Of a stretch of DNA of 64,000 bases, positions 53,321-61,695 are shown in pieces. Where the stretch lies: the NCBI GenBank assembly GCA_028284415.1, contig JANQRU010000007.1, forward strand, positions 372,001-436,000. Reading direction: 5' to 3'. The notes under the pieces were generated by a model, which saw nothing but the letters and a program-made list of their open reading frames with translations, was not told the DNA's origin and searched no databases. Position 1 is the first letter of the stretch. Each line of letters starts with the position of its first letter. The stretch comes from Pyrinomonadaceae bacterium (GTDB lineage Bacteria; Acidobacteriota; Blastocatellia; Pyrinomonadales; Pyrinomonadaceae). The position numbers and the translations under genes are program-made.

Positions 53321-54520
53321 TTAACGAAAAAGTTTAGCCAAGCGTTCTTCGCCTTGCTTTCTGATACGTATTGCACCATTGAAGGATTTGAGATTGACAT
53401 TTGCTTCCCCTTCTCCAACACGACCCGTTAAGAAGACGATTGAACCTGTTCGGGATTTAACCAAATCAGTTAGTGGTAATACCGATTGAAAAGCTCCGCC
53501 ATAGGTTGCTGTGAGCCGGAAAGAAGAACTTGAAGGCAAGACTAAATTTATTAATCCATTAGTGGTGGAAAACCCATACTGACCATAATTTTTGATTTTG
53601 CCTATATAATTGAGAGTGCCTGAAACTGAAGATGCTTCGACTTCTTTTTGTCCGATCGATTGTAATGTAACTGCTCCGCTACGGGTTTTCGCTTTAAAGT
53701 AATCTCCTATCTCATTTGATTCAGTGTTAAACGCGATAATATTACCGGTCGTTGTTGAAACCGACATTCTACCGCCTGAATTTCTGATCGTAATACTTCC
53801 TTGATGTGTGTGAGCCTCAGTTCTTTTTTCTATGTTGTTAACTAAAATATCCCCATTTATGACAGTTAGTTTAGCAGTTTTGATTTCACCTATAGATGCA
53901 TCACCTGATCTTACCTGCAATTTAACATCTGCATATTGTGGCACATCTAATTCAATATCTTTACCTGATAAACATTTATTATAGGGCTTTCTTGTTCGGC
54001 TTCTACGCTCGAATCTACTCTTTGGATTGTAGCCAACAACATCAAGCCAGACAGGCTTTTTATCTCTAGAAGACTTTTCTCTGACTCTTATGCCAAGTCC
54101 TTCGCCTCCGTTGATAAATGCTCTTACTTCTTTACGATTCCAGCCATTAACTTTAACTTTACCCTGAGTAACGCAAAGTTGGATAAAAACTTTTTTAGAA
54201 TTGACCTGAATTGATTTTTCTAAAGAACCTGCTTTTGCTCTTCTGGGATAACTTACTAACCCCTTCTGATTGTTGTAATTAGATCTTGCACTAACTCCCG
54301 ACCTAACTTCTTTTCCGTATTTATTTTTGTAAGTTTTATAAGTTTGCTGACCTTTGCATTTTTTAGAATTTTTACATTTTTCTTTAGTACTCTGGCTTTG
54401 ACCAACGGCAGAGCCTGCCAAAACTAAAAGAATTAATAACATCTTCAAGGAGCTTTGGTGAGTTATTTGTAATAAAAATTGTTTGATAAAAATTCCCATT
54501 TGTTTCTTTGATTTTAGCAA
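53321..54520 (-). CDS. Exported DUF4097-like beta-repeat protein
   Basis: The 399-residue product starts at TTG 54518-54520 with GGAAG upstream, or at ATG 54497-54499 with a weaker site. The signal peptide core is MLLILLVLAGSAVGQ at about residues 27-41. The rest has the short repeated strands of DUF4097 proteins: VQLRSGDASIGEIKTAKLTVINGD, HTHQGSITIRNSGGRMSVSTTTG, KARSGAV and SVSGTLNYIG. A right-handed beta-helix in the envelope is expected. It follows the anti-sigma gene by 6 bases, so it is part of that stress-type operon. Confidence 0.78.
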   Translation of the reverse strand: MLKSKKQMGIFIKQFLLQITHQSSLKMLLILLVLAGSAVGQSQSTKEKCKNSKKCKGQQTYKTYKNKYGKEVRSGVSARSNYNNQKGLVSYPRRAKAGSLEKSIQVNSKKVFIQLCVTQGKVKVNGWNRKEVRAFINGGEGLGIRVREKSSRDKKPVWLDVVGYNPKSRFERRSRTRKPYNKCLSGKDIELDVPQYADVKLQVRSGDASIGEIKTAKLTVINGDILVNNIEKRTEAHTHQGSITIRNSGGRMSVSTTTGNIIAFNTESNEIGDYFKAKTRSGAVTLQSIGQKEVEASSVSGTLNYIGKIKNYGQYGFSTTNGLINLVLPSSSSFRLTATYGGAFQSVLPLTDLVKSRTGSIVFLTGRVGEGEANVNLKSFNGAIRIRKQGEERLAKLFR

Positions 54521-54526
54521 GTCTTC

Positions 54527-55480
54527 CTATTGCATACTTGCCATTAATTCAGTCTTTTCAGCTACTGAATTTAACAAATCAATCTTATTTTTGTATGACG
54601 CACGTAGAACTTCTCTGGCGGCTTTATTGTTTGGATTTTTGCGAACTTCATTTTTCATTTTTTTGATCGCATCATTTACAACAGCCATATCTCTTTCAAA
54701 AGCCACTCTTTCAGCGGGACGCAAAGTCATATCTTTATTCATATCAACCGTCTTTTTCAAGGTTGCGATTGTCTGTAAATAACCACCTTCCTCAGCTAAA
54801 TTTGGCGAAGCCTTAACTGCATTAGGTTTAACAGAATTTTCACTTTGTGTGATTCTTTTGTTCGGCTGAACAGCGATAGCTTTTTGAACTCTTGGTTTTC
54901 TTTGCTTACCTGTAGCTTTTTGTGGCTTGATTCTTTTTGGTGTCTTTATTACCTCATTAACTCTTTCATTAATTATCGGCTGTTCATGAGAAGGCTCTGT
55001 AACTTCACTGTCAACAGAATCTATTGAAAAATCTAGTTCCAAAGGACTGGTTGTCGGTGTATTTAACGCAACATCACTCCGATTTGGGATTGGTTCATAA
55101 AATTTAACCCCGACCGCTAACATACTGACAAATAAAACTACGCTTGCAAAAGCAACTAAACCTGGACTTTTGAAATTAAAACCATTTGCAAGACCAAGCC
55201 CCCCCGCAACTTTTTGCCACCAGTTTGTTTTCTCATTATGTTCAATCTCTCGAATTGAATCAAAAACCTTGGCTCGCAATCTTTCGGTTGGTACTAAAAC
55301 ATTTAACTCTTCGTCTAAAACAGAAAATGCAAAAGCACTCTCTTCTTCGGTCTCAGCAAGCCGAGTTGCACATTTATCACAAATAGCGATGTGCTTAATA
55401 ACTTTTTCAGATAAATCGGAAGCAAGCTCACCATCTATATAAGCTTGAAATGTTCCTATGTCAAAGCATTTATTTTTCAT
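54527..55480 (-). CDS. Membrane anti-sigma factor with zinc-finger (ZAS) motif
   Basis: The 317-residue product opens with a ZAS-like motif, KHIAICDKCATRLAE (H-x3-C-x2-C) at about 24-38. One membrane helix is at about 107-127 (PGLVAFASVVLFVSMLAVGVKF), followed by an extracytoplasmic part that is basic and Pro/Thr-rich (KRIKPQKATGKQRKPRVQ) and ends in a helical region. It should hold the ECF sigma factor encoded just before it, with a 4-base overlap, and release it on an envelope signal. Confidence 0.85.
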   Translation of the reverse strand: MKNKCFDIGTFQAYIDGELASDLSEKVIKHIAICDKCATRLAETEEESAFAFSVLDEELNVLVPTERLRAKVFDSIREIEHNEKTNWWQKVAGGLGLANGFNFKSPGLVAFASVVLFVSMLAVGVKFYEPIPNRSDVALNTPTTSPLELDFSIDSVDSEVTEPSHEQPIINERVNEVIKTPKRIKPQKATGKQRKPRVQKAIAVQPNKRITQSENSVKPNAVKASPNLAEEGGYLQTIATLKKTVDMNKDMTLRPAERVAFERDMAVVNDAIKKMKNEVRKNPNNKAAREVLRASYKNKIDLLNSVAEKTELMASMQ

Positions 55481-56043
55481 ACTTCGCCTCCGATTTTACC
55501 GTAATAACGTATAAATTCTTTCTTTCCACGAGCTATATATGTGCCGATACTTGTTTCAGTCAGCGATAAACTTTCGGCTATTTCCTTATATGATAAGCCT
55601 TGTTGTTTCAAAATCAAACAACTCCTCAACGGCTCTTTTACCTTTTCCAAGGCTGTGTGGACTTCACTGGCTGTTTCTTTCTGCTCAAGTTGCCTCTGGG
55701 CTGTATAATCATCCTGCGTGCCACGTTCTTTGACGTAATTTTCCTCACGGGCGTTTGCTCTTGAATTTCCACGAATTGTGTTTTTTGCCAAGTTCATCGC
55801 AACACGTATCAACCAAGGCTTGAGCATTTCTTCATCCTTTATACTATCTAAATTATCGTAGAGTTTGATAAAGGTTTCCTGCGTGATGTCCTCCGCCAAA
55901 CCTGCGTCTTGCACTACCGCACACGCCGCTCTAAAGACAGTCCGATTGTGAAGCGTAAAAGCTTCATCAAATACGATTTCGTCTTTTATCGTCGAGGTTT
56001 GTTCGGACATTATGTCCACTAATGTATTCACGCCTTCGTTCAT
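55477..56043 (-). CDS. ECF-family RNA polymerase sigma factor
   Basis: The 188-residue product has region 2 (FRAACAVVQDAGLAEDITQETFIKLYDNLD, then PWLIRVAMNLAKNTIR) and region 4 with its helix-turn-helix (LKQQGLSYKEIAESLSLTETSIGTYIARGKKEF). Typical length for RpoE-type sigma factors. It is followed by its anti-sigma gene with a 4-base overlap, then by a DUF4097 gene and, after 118 bases, the kinase-VWA pair. It may control these, though no ECF promoter was identified with confidence. Confidence 0.93.
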   Translation of the reverse strand: MNEGVNTLVDIMSEQTSTIKDEIVFDEAFTLHNRTVFRAACAVVQDAGLAEDITQETFIKLYDNLDSIKDEEMLKPWLIRVAMNLAKNTIRGNSRANAREENYVKERGTQDDYTAQRQLEQKETASEVHTALEKVKEPLRSCLILKQQGLSYKEIAESLSLTETSIGTYIARGKKEFIRYYGKIGGEV

Positions 56044-56137
56044 TTTAGCATCTGCCGCCGGCTTTCAATACGAATACACCGCAAAGATGCCATTTATGAC
56101 AATTATTTGTGAAAAAAGTAACTTTTAATAAAAATTG

Positions 56138-57586
56138 TTAAAAAGTAATTATTTTTGCTCGTTGGAGAATTTCTGAAGGTATGTCCTTTTTGTTCATTGC
56201 CGTTACAAAAAACAAATGTGTATCCGTTTGATCTTCAAAGACTTCCCTGAAATTCTCATCTAGGAAATCTAACGAAAATGAATCAATAAAGTTCGGTTGA
56301 ATTAAGGCAAGTTCGCGTAAGCATTTATTTAGGTGATCTTTTCCCAGTCCATGGTCGCTGTCTGAATCCTCAGTAAAAAGACTAATTTCTGCTCTTTCAT
56401 CATTGAAATGTGCCAAAAAAGCCGCCGTTTTGCTGACAGCTTGCTCAAATCGTAATTCGTCTTTCGTAAGTTTTCTTGCTTTCTGCTCTTCTTCCATTTT
56501 CTGGCGTAGAGTCTTTTTCTCAATGTTTTTGCTTTTCAGCATTCGATTGTCGAAAACTACTTGAATTCTCTTTTCATCTTCTGATGCAAATTCTCTGACA
56601 ATTAAGTTTCGGGTTCGAGCAGTAGCTTTCCAATCAATGTAACGCAGATCATCCATCGGTTGATAATCACGTAAAGTAAGCAAATCCTGCCCTACGCCTT
56701 TTCTGGCTGAAATCAATTTTCCTGCTTCCAATGGCAGATTAACCACATCCGTTTCCAGTTCTTCTAGTTTAGGGAAAATAATAATTTCAGCACGCTGAGC
56801 AGAAAGTCTTCTACGATGACGGAAAAAACCAAAAGGAAACTTGGTTGAAAGTTCAAAGTCTTTGATTATAAAACGCCCACGTTTGTAAAAGGTGTGTTTA
56901 ACTTTATTCTCGATCGAATTCATTCGCGGCACATGAACAAAATAGTCCAGTGTATGTTTTACCAGAGGCGGACGCGAAAATTTATCAGCCCATTTTTTTG
57001 GTAAAATCTTTTCTAATTCATCCGCAATTATTGACCGCGTTCTGTCTTTACCACGAACTTCTGATGTAACTGAAAATGTCGGGAACACCCTTTTGCGATT
57101 GTGTAAGCTGACCAATATTGGCGTGGGTTCTTCAGCAAAAATTGTTTCCGGAAAACGCATTTTCACATCTAATTTCTTCAAACAAAAATTGCCGATAAAA
57201 AAACTTACAACCAAAGCTGAAGTTATGAATGAAAGAACTAAAAAAAGTAAATTGTTTCCTGTGTTCCAAGCTGCAAATGCAACGATTACCATCAACCCTA
57301 AAAAAACAGCTCCGCCACCCGTAAACTCAAATGGCAGATTCATTTGCGAGGCTTCTGCACTTGCATTTTTAGCAAGCGGAGGAATTACAAAAATTAAAAT
57401 TAGGAGTACAAAAACAAGTGATGCACCTGCGGCAAATCCTGCTAACCTCAAAAGACCGTTGTAATGTGCGTAAAGAGTTAAGAAAGCTAACCCCAGTCCG
57501 CCAAGAACAACCGAAACGCCAAGAATTGCATTACGCAAATCGCTCAAACTAAAAAGCTGTAAAATCTGGCGTAACTTTTTGAACAT
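56138..57586 (-). CDS. DUF58-family protein
   Basis: The 482-residue product has two or more N-terminal membrane segments (about 15-65 and 90-135) and, in the C-terminal half, the DUF58 signature DYQPMDDLRYIDWKATART-N-LIVREF followed by a VWA-like region (VVFDNRML). It is encoded 5 bases after a MoxR ATPase, the usual partner; these pairs are thought to act in assembling or activating envelope complexes. A typical transglutaminase-like third gene is absent here. Confidence 0.9.
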   Translation of the reverse strand: MFKKLRQILQLFSLSDLRNAILGVSVVLGGLGLAFLTLYAHYNGLLRLAGFAAGASLVFVLLILIFVIPPLAKNASAEASQMNLPFEFTGGGAVFLGLMVIVAFAAWNTGNNLLFLVLSFITSALVVSFFIGNFCLKKLDVKMRFPETIFAEEPTPILVSLHNRKRVFPTFSVTSEVRGKDRTRSIIADELEKILPKKWADKFSRPPLVKHTLDYFVHVPRMNSIENKVKHTFYKRGRFIIKDFELSTKFPFGFFRHRRRLSAQRAEIIIFPKLEELETDVVNLPLEAGKLISARKGVGQDLLTLRDYQPMDDLRYIDWKATARTRNLIVREFASEDEKRIQVVFDNRMLKSKNIEKKTLRQKMEEEQKARKLTKDELRFEQAVSKTAAFLAHFNDERAEISLFTEDSDSDHGLGKDHLNKCLRELALIQPNFIDSFSLDFLDENFREVFEDQTDTHLFFVTAMNKKDIPSEILQRAKIITF

Positions 57587-57591
57587 TTTTG

Positions 57592-58590
57592 CTAAACGGG
57601 CACTTTTACTTTTTGCAGGATTTCATTTAAAACCTGCTCAGCTTCATTTGTGGATTGAGAAATTTTGGAATACTGGGAATTAATGATCAAACGGTGAGCA
57701 AAACATGGAACAACGAGCCGCTTAATATCATCGGCAATACAATAATCTCTACCCTCAACCAACGCCAGAGCTTGTGCAGAATTAAATAAGGATAATGTTC
57801 CTCGTGGGCTAATCCCAAGCTCAATAGAATTGTTTTTACGAGTTTTTTCAACGATTTCTAACAGATAATCTACTAAGGCATCATCAACTCTGACATTACC
57901 AGCCATTTTCTGCATTTCCAAAATGTCGTCTTCCAATAATATTGGCTCTACAAAATTGATCGGGTCTTCATTTTCCCTGTCACGCAAAATAACTCTCTCA
58001 TCTTCCTTGCTCGGATAACCAATATGAAGACGCAACATAAATCTATCTAGTTGTGATTCAGGCAATGGATAAGTTCCATGATGTTCAGTTGGATTCTGTG
58101 TGGCAACAACCATAAATGGCAGTGGCAGAGGTCTTGAGATACCTTCAAATGTAACTTGATCTTCAGCCATCGCTTCTAAAAGCGAACTTTGCGTTTTCGG
58201 GGTAGCACGATTTATCTCATCGGCTAAGACTATATTTGAAAAAATTGGACCTGCATTCCATTCAAATTCACCGCTTCTCTGGTTATAAATCGAAATTCCG
58301 ATAACATCTGAAGGTAAAAGATCGGACGTAAATTGAATTCTTTGAAAACTTAGATCGAGGGCTTTAGCTAAGGCATTAGCTAATGTTGTCTTTCCAATCC
58401 CCGGCACATCTTCAATTAGAAGATGTCCCTTCGCCATCAAAGCTACCAATGCCAGCTTAACGACTTCGGATTTTCCTTTGATAACTTTCCCGATAGATTC
58501 TTGAAGTAATTTCAATTTCTCGACATTATTTGAGGTGATGGCAAGATTTTCCTGTGTCGTTTGTTTTTCTTTAACTATCCAATCTCTCAT
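57592..58590 (-). CDS. MoxR-family AAA+ ATPase
   Basis: The 332-residue product has Walker A as LIEDVPGIGKTTLANALAK, Walker B as NIVLADEINRATPKTQSSLLEAM (a MoxR-typical motif), sensor 1 ATQNPTEHHGTYPLPESQLDRFMLRL and the C-terminal lid (ISPRGTLSLFNSAQALALVEGRDYCIADDIKRLV). MoxR ATPases act as chaperones for the partner encoded next to them. It is divergent from the pilin gene; a small hairpin (58605-58622) lies in its untranslated leader. Confidence 0.94.
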   Translation of the reverse strand: MRDWIVKEKQTTQENLAITSNNVEKLKLLQESIGKVIKGKSEVVKLALVALMAKGHLLIEDVPGIGKTTLANALAKALDLSFQRIQFTSDLLPSDVIGISIYNQRSGEFEWNAGPIFSNIVLADEINRATPKTQSSLLEAMAEDQVTFEGISRPLPLPFMVVATQNPTEHHGTYPLPESQLDRFMLRLHIGYPSKEDERVILRDRENEDPINFVEPILLEDDILEMQKMAGNVRVDDALVDYLLEIVEKTRKNNSIELGISPRGTLSLFNSAQALALVEGRDYCIADDIKRLVVPCFAHRLIINSQYSKISQSTNEAEQVLNEILQKVKVPV

Positions 58591-58604
58591 TTTGTATTTT
58601 TACC

Positions 58605-58622
58605 AAAGGCAGGCGTGCCTTT
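58605..58622. promoter_or_regulatory. Short hairpin in the moxR leader
   Basis: AAAGGCA (58605-58611) and TGCCTTT (58616-58622) form a perfect 7-base stem with loop GGCG, 15 bases upstream of the moxR start on the minus strand. It could be a terminator remnant or affect translation; no further evidence. Confidence 0.3.
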
Positions 58623-58845
58623 TCTATTTTACAAGATTTGATTGCCTTTCTGCACGAAAAGTTTTCTATTGTTCAATATATTAGACTATTCAATGTAAAA
58701 AAAGTTCCGATAATTGTTCTTATCCTGTGCAACCTAAGAATACACTTTTCGTTCCAATATACATATATGCTATAAATTTATAGGTGATATTTTGCAACAT
58801 TTTATAATTTAAATTCGTGGAATCACACGGAGGAAATCAAAATAA

Positions 58846-59331
58846 ATGATTAAAGACTTACGCAACAAGATAAAAGACCAAAGAGGTTTTAACCTCATCG
58901 AACTAATGATTGTGATCGCAATTATAGCATTGCTGATCGGTGTCGGCGTTCCTGCTTGGCAGTCAATGACCCGCAGTGGAAATGAAACTGCCGCCACACA
59001 AAATCTGGATACGATCAGAAAATTACAAATTCAGTATGCCTCAAAACATCAAGGAAATTTTGCACCAACTTTTGACGAATTAATCAAGTCTGTTCAATTA
59101 GACGATAAATTCAAAGGCGAAAATCCAGTTGTAAATGGTTATATTTACACAATGAAAGTTCAGGAATCTTCGGGAACACAACCAGCTTTCTACTCAATAA
59201 ACGCTGATCCGCAAGTTTCTGAGGGCTTAACCGCAACAGGCACGAGATATTTTTACTTTGATTCAACTCTTTCTACAATGAAATTTACCGAAGAAAATCG
59301 CCCAGCAACAGCAGAAGACCCATCAATCTAA
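58846..59331 (+). CDS. Type IV pilin-like protein
   Basis: The 161-residue prepilin has a basic leader (KDLRNKIKDQRG), the prepilin peptidase site G|FNLIELMIV with Glu5, and the conserved hydrophobic helix IAIIALLIGVGVPAW. The rest is a globular head with TAATQNLDTIRKLQIQYASKHQGNFAPTFDEL, typical of PilA/PulG-type pilins. AGGAGG-like CGGAGGAAA precedes the ATG. It is monocistronic, closed by a strong terminator. No assembly genes are nearby. Confidence 0.92.
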   Translation: MIKDLRNKIKDQRGFNLIELMIVIAIIALLIGVGVPAWQSMTRSGNETAATQNLDTIRKLQIQYASKHQGNFAPTFDELIKSVQLDDKFKGENPVVNGYIYTMKVQESSGTQPAFYSINADPQVSEGLTATGTRYFYFDSTLSTMKFTEENRPATAEDPSI

Positions 59332-59351
59332 GCTAGATAGATAATTTCAAG

Positions 59352-59387
59352 AAAAGGCTGAGTGTACCTAGAGTCACTCAGCCTTTT
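59352..59387. terminator. Strong terminator after the pilin gene
   Basis: AAAAGGCTGAGTG (59352-59364) and CACTCAGCCTTTT (59375-59387) form a perfect 13-base stem with a 10-base loop; T runs on both strands serve the convergent pilin and DUF3598-like genes. Confidence 0.9.
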
Positions 59388-59408
59388 GACTATTGATCGA
59401 AAATATTG

Positions 59409-59861
59409 TTAATCAACTTTATGCTCATCAATTATAGTCAACTTTGCAAATTCACCATTTTCAAAATGCTGCCAAGTTCTACAACGATGTGTGTCTGATT
59501 CAAGCGTTATGATTTCCGAAAAGCTATTTTGTGGTTGATCTTTGTAAATCCAGGTCAAGAAAATTGTATTTTTATCAACTTCAGTGGATTCACCTTTAAT
59601 TCTTTCGTTATCAAATTTTAACCAACCGTCTTTTAATTCACCCGGAAACTCTTTAACTTCTTCTTTTCCATCATCCCAAGTATAGACATTTTGCTGATGA
59701 TATTCATCAATTCCGTTTGTTTTACAGGTCAGACGGCTTTTGTGATGGTCAAGTATTTCACCTGTTTTTGCATCAATTAAAGTATATGTTCCTTCCCAAA
59801 TTCCATTGTGTCTTAAAAACACGGGAAATTGAACTTCTCTTGCTTCTGTTGCTTCACTCAT
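59409..59861 (-). CDS. DUF3598-like lipocalin-fold protein
   Basis: The 150-residue product has no signal peptide. The early motif FLRHNGIWEGTYTLID and the series of short strands (KSRLTCKTNG, WLKFDNERIKGES, IFLTWIYKDQPQNSFSE, HRCRTWQHFENGEFAKLTIIDE) resemble DUF3598/lipocalin-like proteins, some of which bind small hydrophobic ligands. The ATG has GGAGGAAT before it. Function unknown. Confidence 0.65.
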   Translation of the reverse strand: MSEATEAREVQFPVFLRHNGIWEGTYTLIDAKTGEILDHHKSRLTCKTNGIDEYHQQNVYTWDDGKEEVKEFPGELKDGWLKFDNERIKGESTEVDKNTIFLTWIYKDQPQNSFSEIITLESDTHRCRTWQHFENGEFAKLTIIDEHKVD

Positions 59862-59876
59862 AATTCCTCCAGTTAA

Positions 59877-59933
59877 CAGTCAGCAGTTATCAATTATCAA
59901 TCCTTTTGACTGTTAACTGATAACTGTTGACTG
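59877..59933. repeat. Intergenic inverted repeat
   Basis: CAGTCAGCAGTTATCA (59877-59892) and TGATAACTGTTGACTG (59918-59933) are complementary at 15 of 16 positions around a 25-base loop that contains a further partial copy (GACTGTTAAC). This fills the gap between two same-strand genes. It may be a terminator-like or dispersed palindromic element. Confidence 0.6.
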
Positions 59934-59935
59934 AC

Positions 59936-61396
59936 CTAAGTTAGCCAAGGGTAAATTTTACCCGAATAATTAATATAAACTCCTTTCAGTTTCGTATAAT
60001 TTTCTAATGCTTCAAGCCCAAAATTCTGCCCTGTTCCACTCAATTTTCTTATTCCCGCAGGCATCTGCGGTGTCATATAAGAAGGCATATTGACAAAGAC
60101 TAACCCCGAATCCATCGCTCCGACAACACGATGAACTCGGTCAACATCCTTCGTCCAAAAATACGCTCCGAGTCCATATTCGGAATAGTTTGCCAATTTA
60201 ATTGCCTCTTCTTCAGTTTTAAAAGTCGTGATTCCAACCACCGGACCAAAAATTTCTTCTTGAAAAATCCGCATATCAGCGGACATATTTCTGAAAACTG
60301 TTGGTTCAAGGTAATAACCTTTCTCAAATTCTTCCGAACGCTTTCCACCTGCAACTACTTCCGCACCTTCATCTTTACCGATTTCGATATAACTCATCAC
60401 ACGATCTAATTGCTTCTGTGAAATAATCGGACCGCAATTTGTCGTTGCATCAAAGGGATCACCAAGTTTGATTGAATTTGCCTTCGCAATCATCCCTTCT
60501 AAAACTTTGTCGGCGATTGATTCATGAACCAAAACACGCGATGCCGCAAGACAAAATTGTCCGTTGTTTCCGAAACTTGATTGCATCACGCCATTTATTG
60601 CCAAATCCAAATCAGCATCAGCAAAAACTATATTTGCGGACTTCCCACCCATCTCTACCAAAACAGGTTTTGTCTCTGCCGCACATTGTTGAGCAATCAA
60701 CTTTCCGATTGTTGAACTTCCCGTAAATGCAATTTTCTTAATTTTCGGATGTTTAACTAATTCTGCTCCAGTCGTTCCATCGCCATGAATTATGTTAACA
60801 ACGCCTTTCGGAAAACCCACTTCGAGTAATAATTCCCCAAGCATCGTAACGGTCGCAGGTGTTTGCTCTGCCATTTTCATCACGACCGTATTCCCTGCCG
60901 CAAGTGCCGCACACATTTTCAAACTCGCCATCACGAGCGGAAAATTCCAAGGTGCTATTCCACCAATTACGCCGTAAGGTTCTCGCACAGCATATCGATG
61001 GGTGCCATATTCATTCGCGACAACAGGCGTTCGCAATTTATCTGCCGCTCCAGCATAATATCGCCAAAAATCCGCACAAAACGGAACATCAATGTTTAGA
61101 TTTGATTGAAACGTCTTGCCTGAATCTTCTGACTCAGCCCGTGCAAATTCTTCACGCTTTTCCATCAAACCATCAGCAACTTTATACAAAAGTTTGCCCC
61201 GTTCAGCAGGCGTAAACCTTGACCATTCGCCCTTAAATGCTTTATCCGCAGATTCGACAGCTGCGTTTACATCTTCCGTTCCACCAAAAGCAACTTCGGC
61301 AATATTTTCTTCCGTCGCAGGATTTTCACTGATAAAAGTTTTCCCCGATTTTGAGGAAACTTTTTCACCATTTATAATGTGCTGAATTGTTTGCAT
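59936..61396 (-). CDS. NAD(P)-dependent aldehyde dehydrogenase
   Basis: The 486-residue enzyme has the nucleotide-binding APWNFPLVMASLKMCAALAAGNTVV, FTGSSTIGKLI, the general base in VEMGGKSANIVF (Glu) and the catalytic Cys in GNNGQFCLAASR. The C-terminal IFGPVVGI and oligomerisation segment are present. It oxidises an aldehyde to its acid. The sequence resembles the betaine/muconate-semialdehyde dehydrogenase branch, but the substrate cannot be fixed. It may work with the HMG-CoA-lyase-like gene at 62793 in degradation of branched or aromatic acids, which is a guess from proximity. Confidence 0.92.
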   Translation of the reverse strand: MQTIQHIINGEKVSSKSGKTFISENPATEENIAEVAFGGTEDVNAAVESADKAFKGEWSRFTPAERGKLLYKVADGLMEKREEFARAESEDSGKTFQSNLNIDVPFCADFWRYYAGAADKLRTPVVANEYGTHRYAVREPYGVIGGIAPWNFPLVMASLKMCAALAAGNTVVMKMAEQTPATVTMLGELLLEVGFPKGVVNIIHGDGTTGAELVKHPKIKKIAFTGSSTIGKLIAQQCAAETKPVLVEMGGKSANIVFADADLDLAINGVMQSSFGNNGQFCLAASRVLVHESIADKVLEGMIAKANSIKLGDPFDATTNCGPIISQKQLDRVMSYIEIGKDEGAEVVAGGKRSEEFEKGYYLEPTVFRNMSADMRIFQEEIFGPVVGITTFKTEEEAIKLANYSEYGLGAYFWTKDVDRVHRVVGAMDSGLVFVNMPSYMTPQMPAGIRKLSGTGQNFGLEALENYTKLKGVYINYSGKIYPWLT

Positions 61397-61454
61397 TTGT
61401 CATAAGTTTATAACAAATCTAAAATTTTGAAAAGTGCTTTAGCAAGTTGATAAG

Positions 61455-61649
61455 ACACGTTCAGAGTTCAAACTTCAGTTTGCCAAAACATCGAGCGAAG
61501 CGATGGATGTTTTCTAACACAATAAACTGAGAAAATCGACAAAGTATGTAAACTCTCGAATCATTTTTTATTAATCAGTTGACCAACATCAGTTTCCGTT
61601 TTCGCTTCGCTGACGGAAACACAAACTGAAGTTTGAACTCTGAACGTGT
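61455..61649. mobile_element. MITE-like element with perfect 28-base terminal inverted repeats
   Basis: The sequence ending at 61482 begins ACACGTTCAGAGTTC and is repeated exactly in inverse at 61622-61649 (28 of 28). Inside, AGCGAAGCG (near 61494) and CGCTTCGCT (near 61605) form a second inverted pair. The 195-base length, lack of a frame and perfect ends suit a non-autonomous miniature element or a large palindromic repeat. I see no clear target-site duplication. It lies directly between the aldehyde dehydrogenase start and the DUF3500 gene, whose promoter it may affect. Confidence 0.6.
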
Positions 61650-61695
61650 ATGGAAAAATTTGAATTTTTACAATGCCGTCTGTAATATCCAAATT

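Noticed and set aside
58780..58800. Sigma-54-like site upstream of the pilin gene
   Set aside because: GG and GC elements can be found but with 9 rather than 10 bases between them and poor flanking match.
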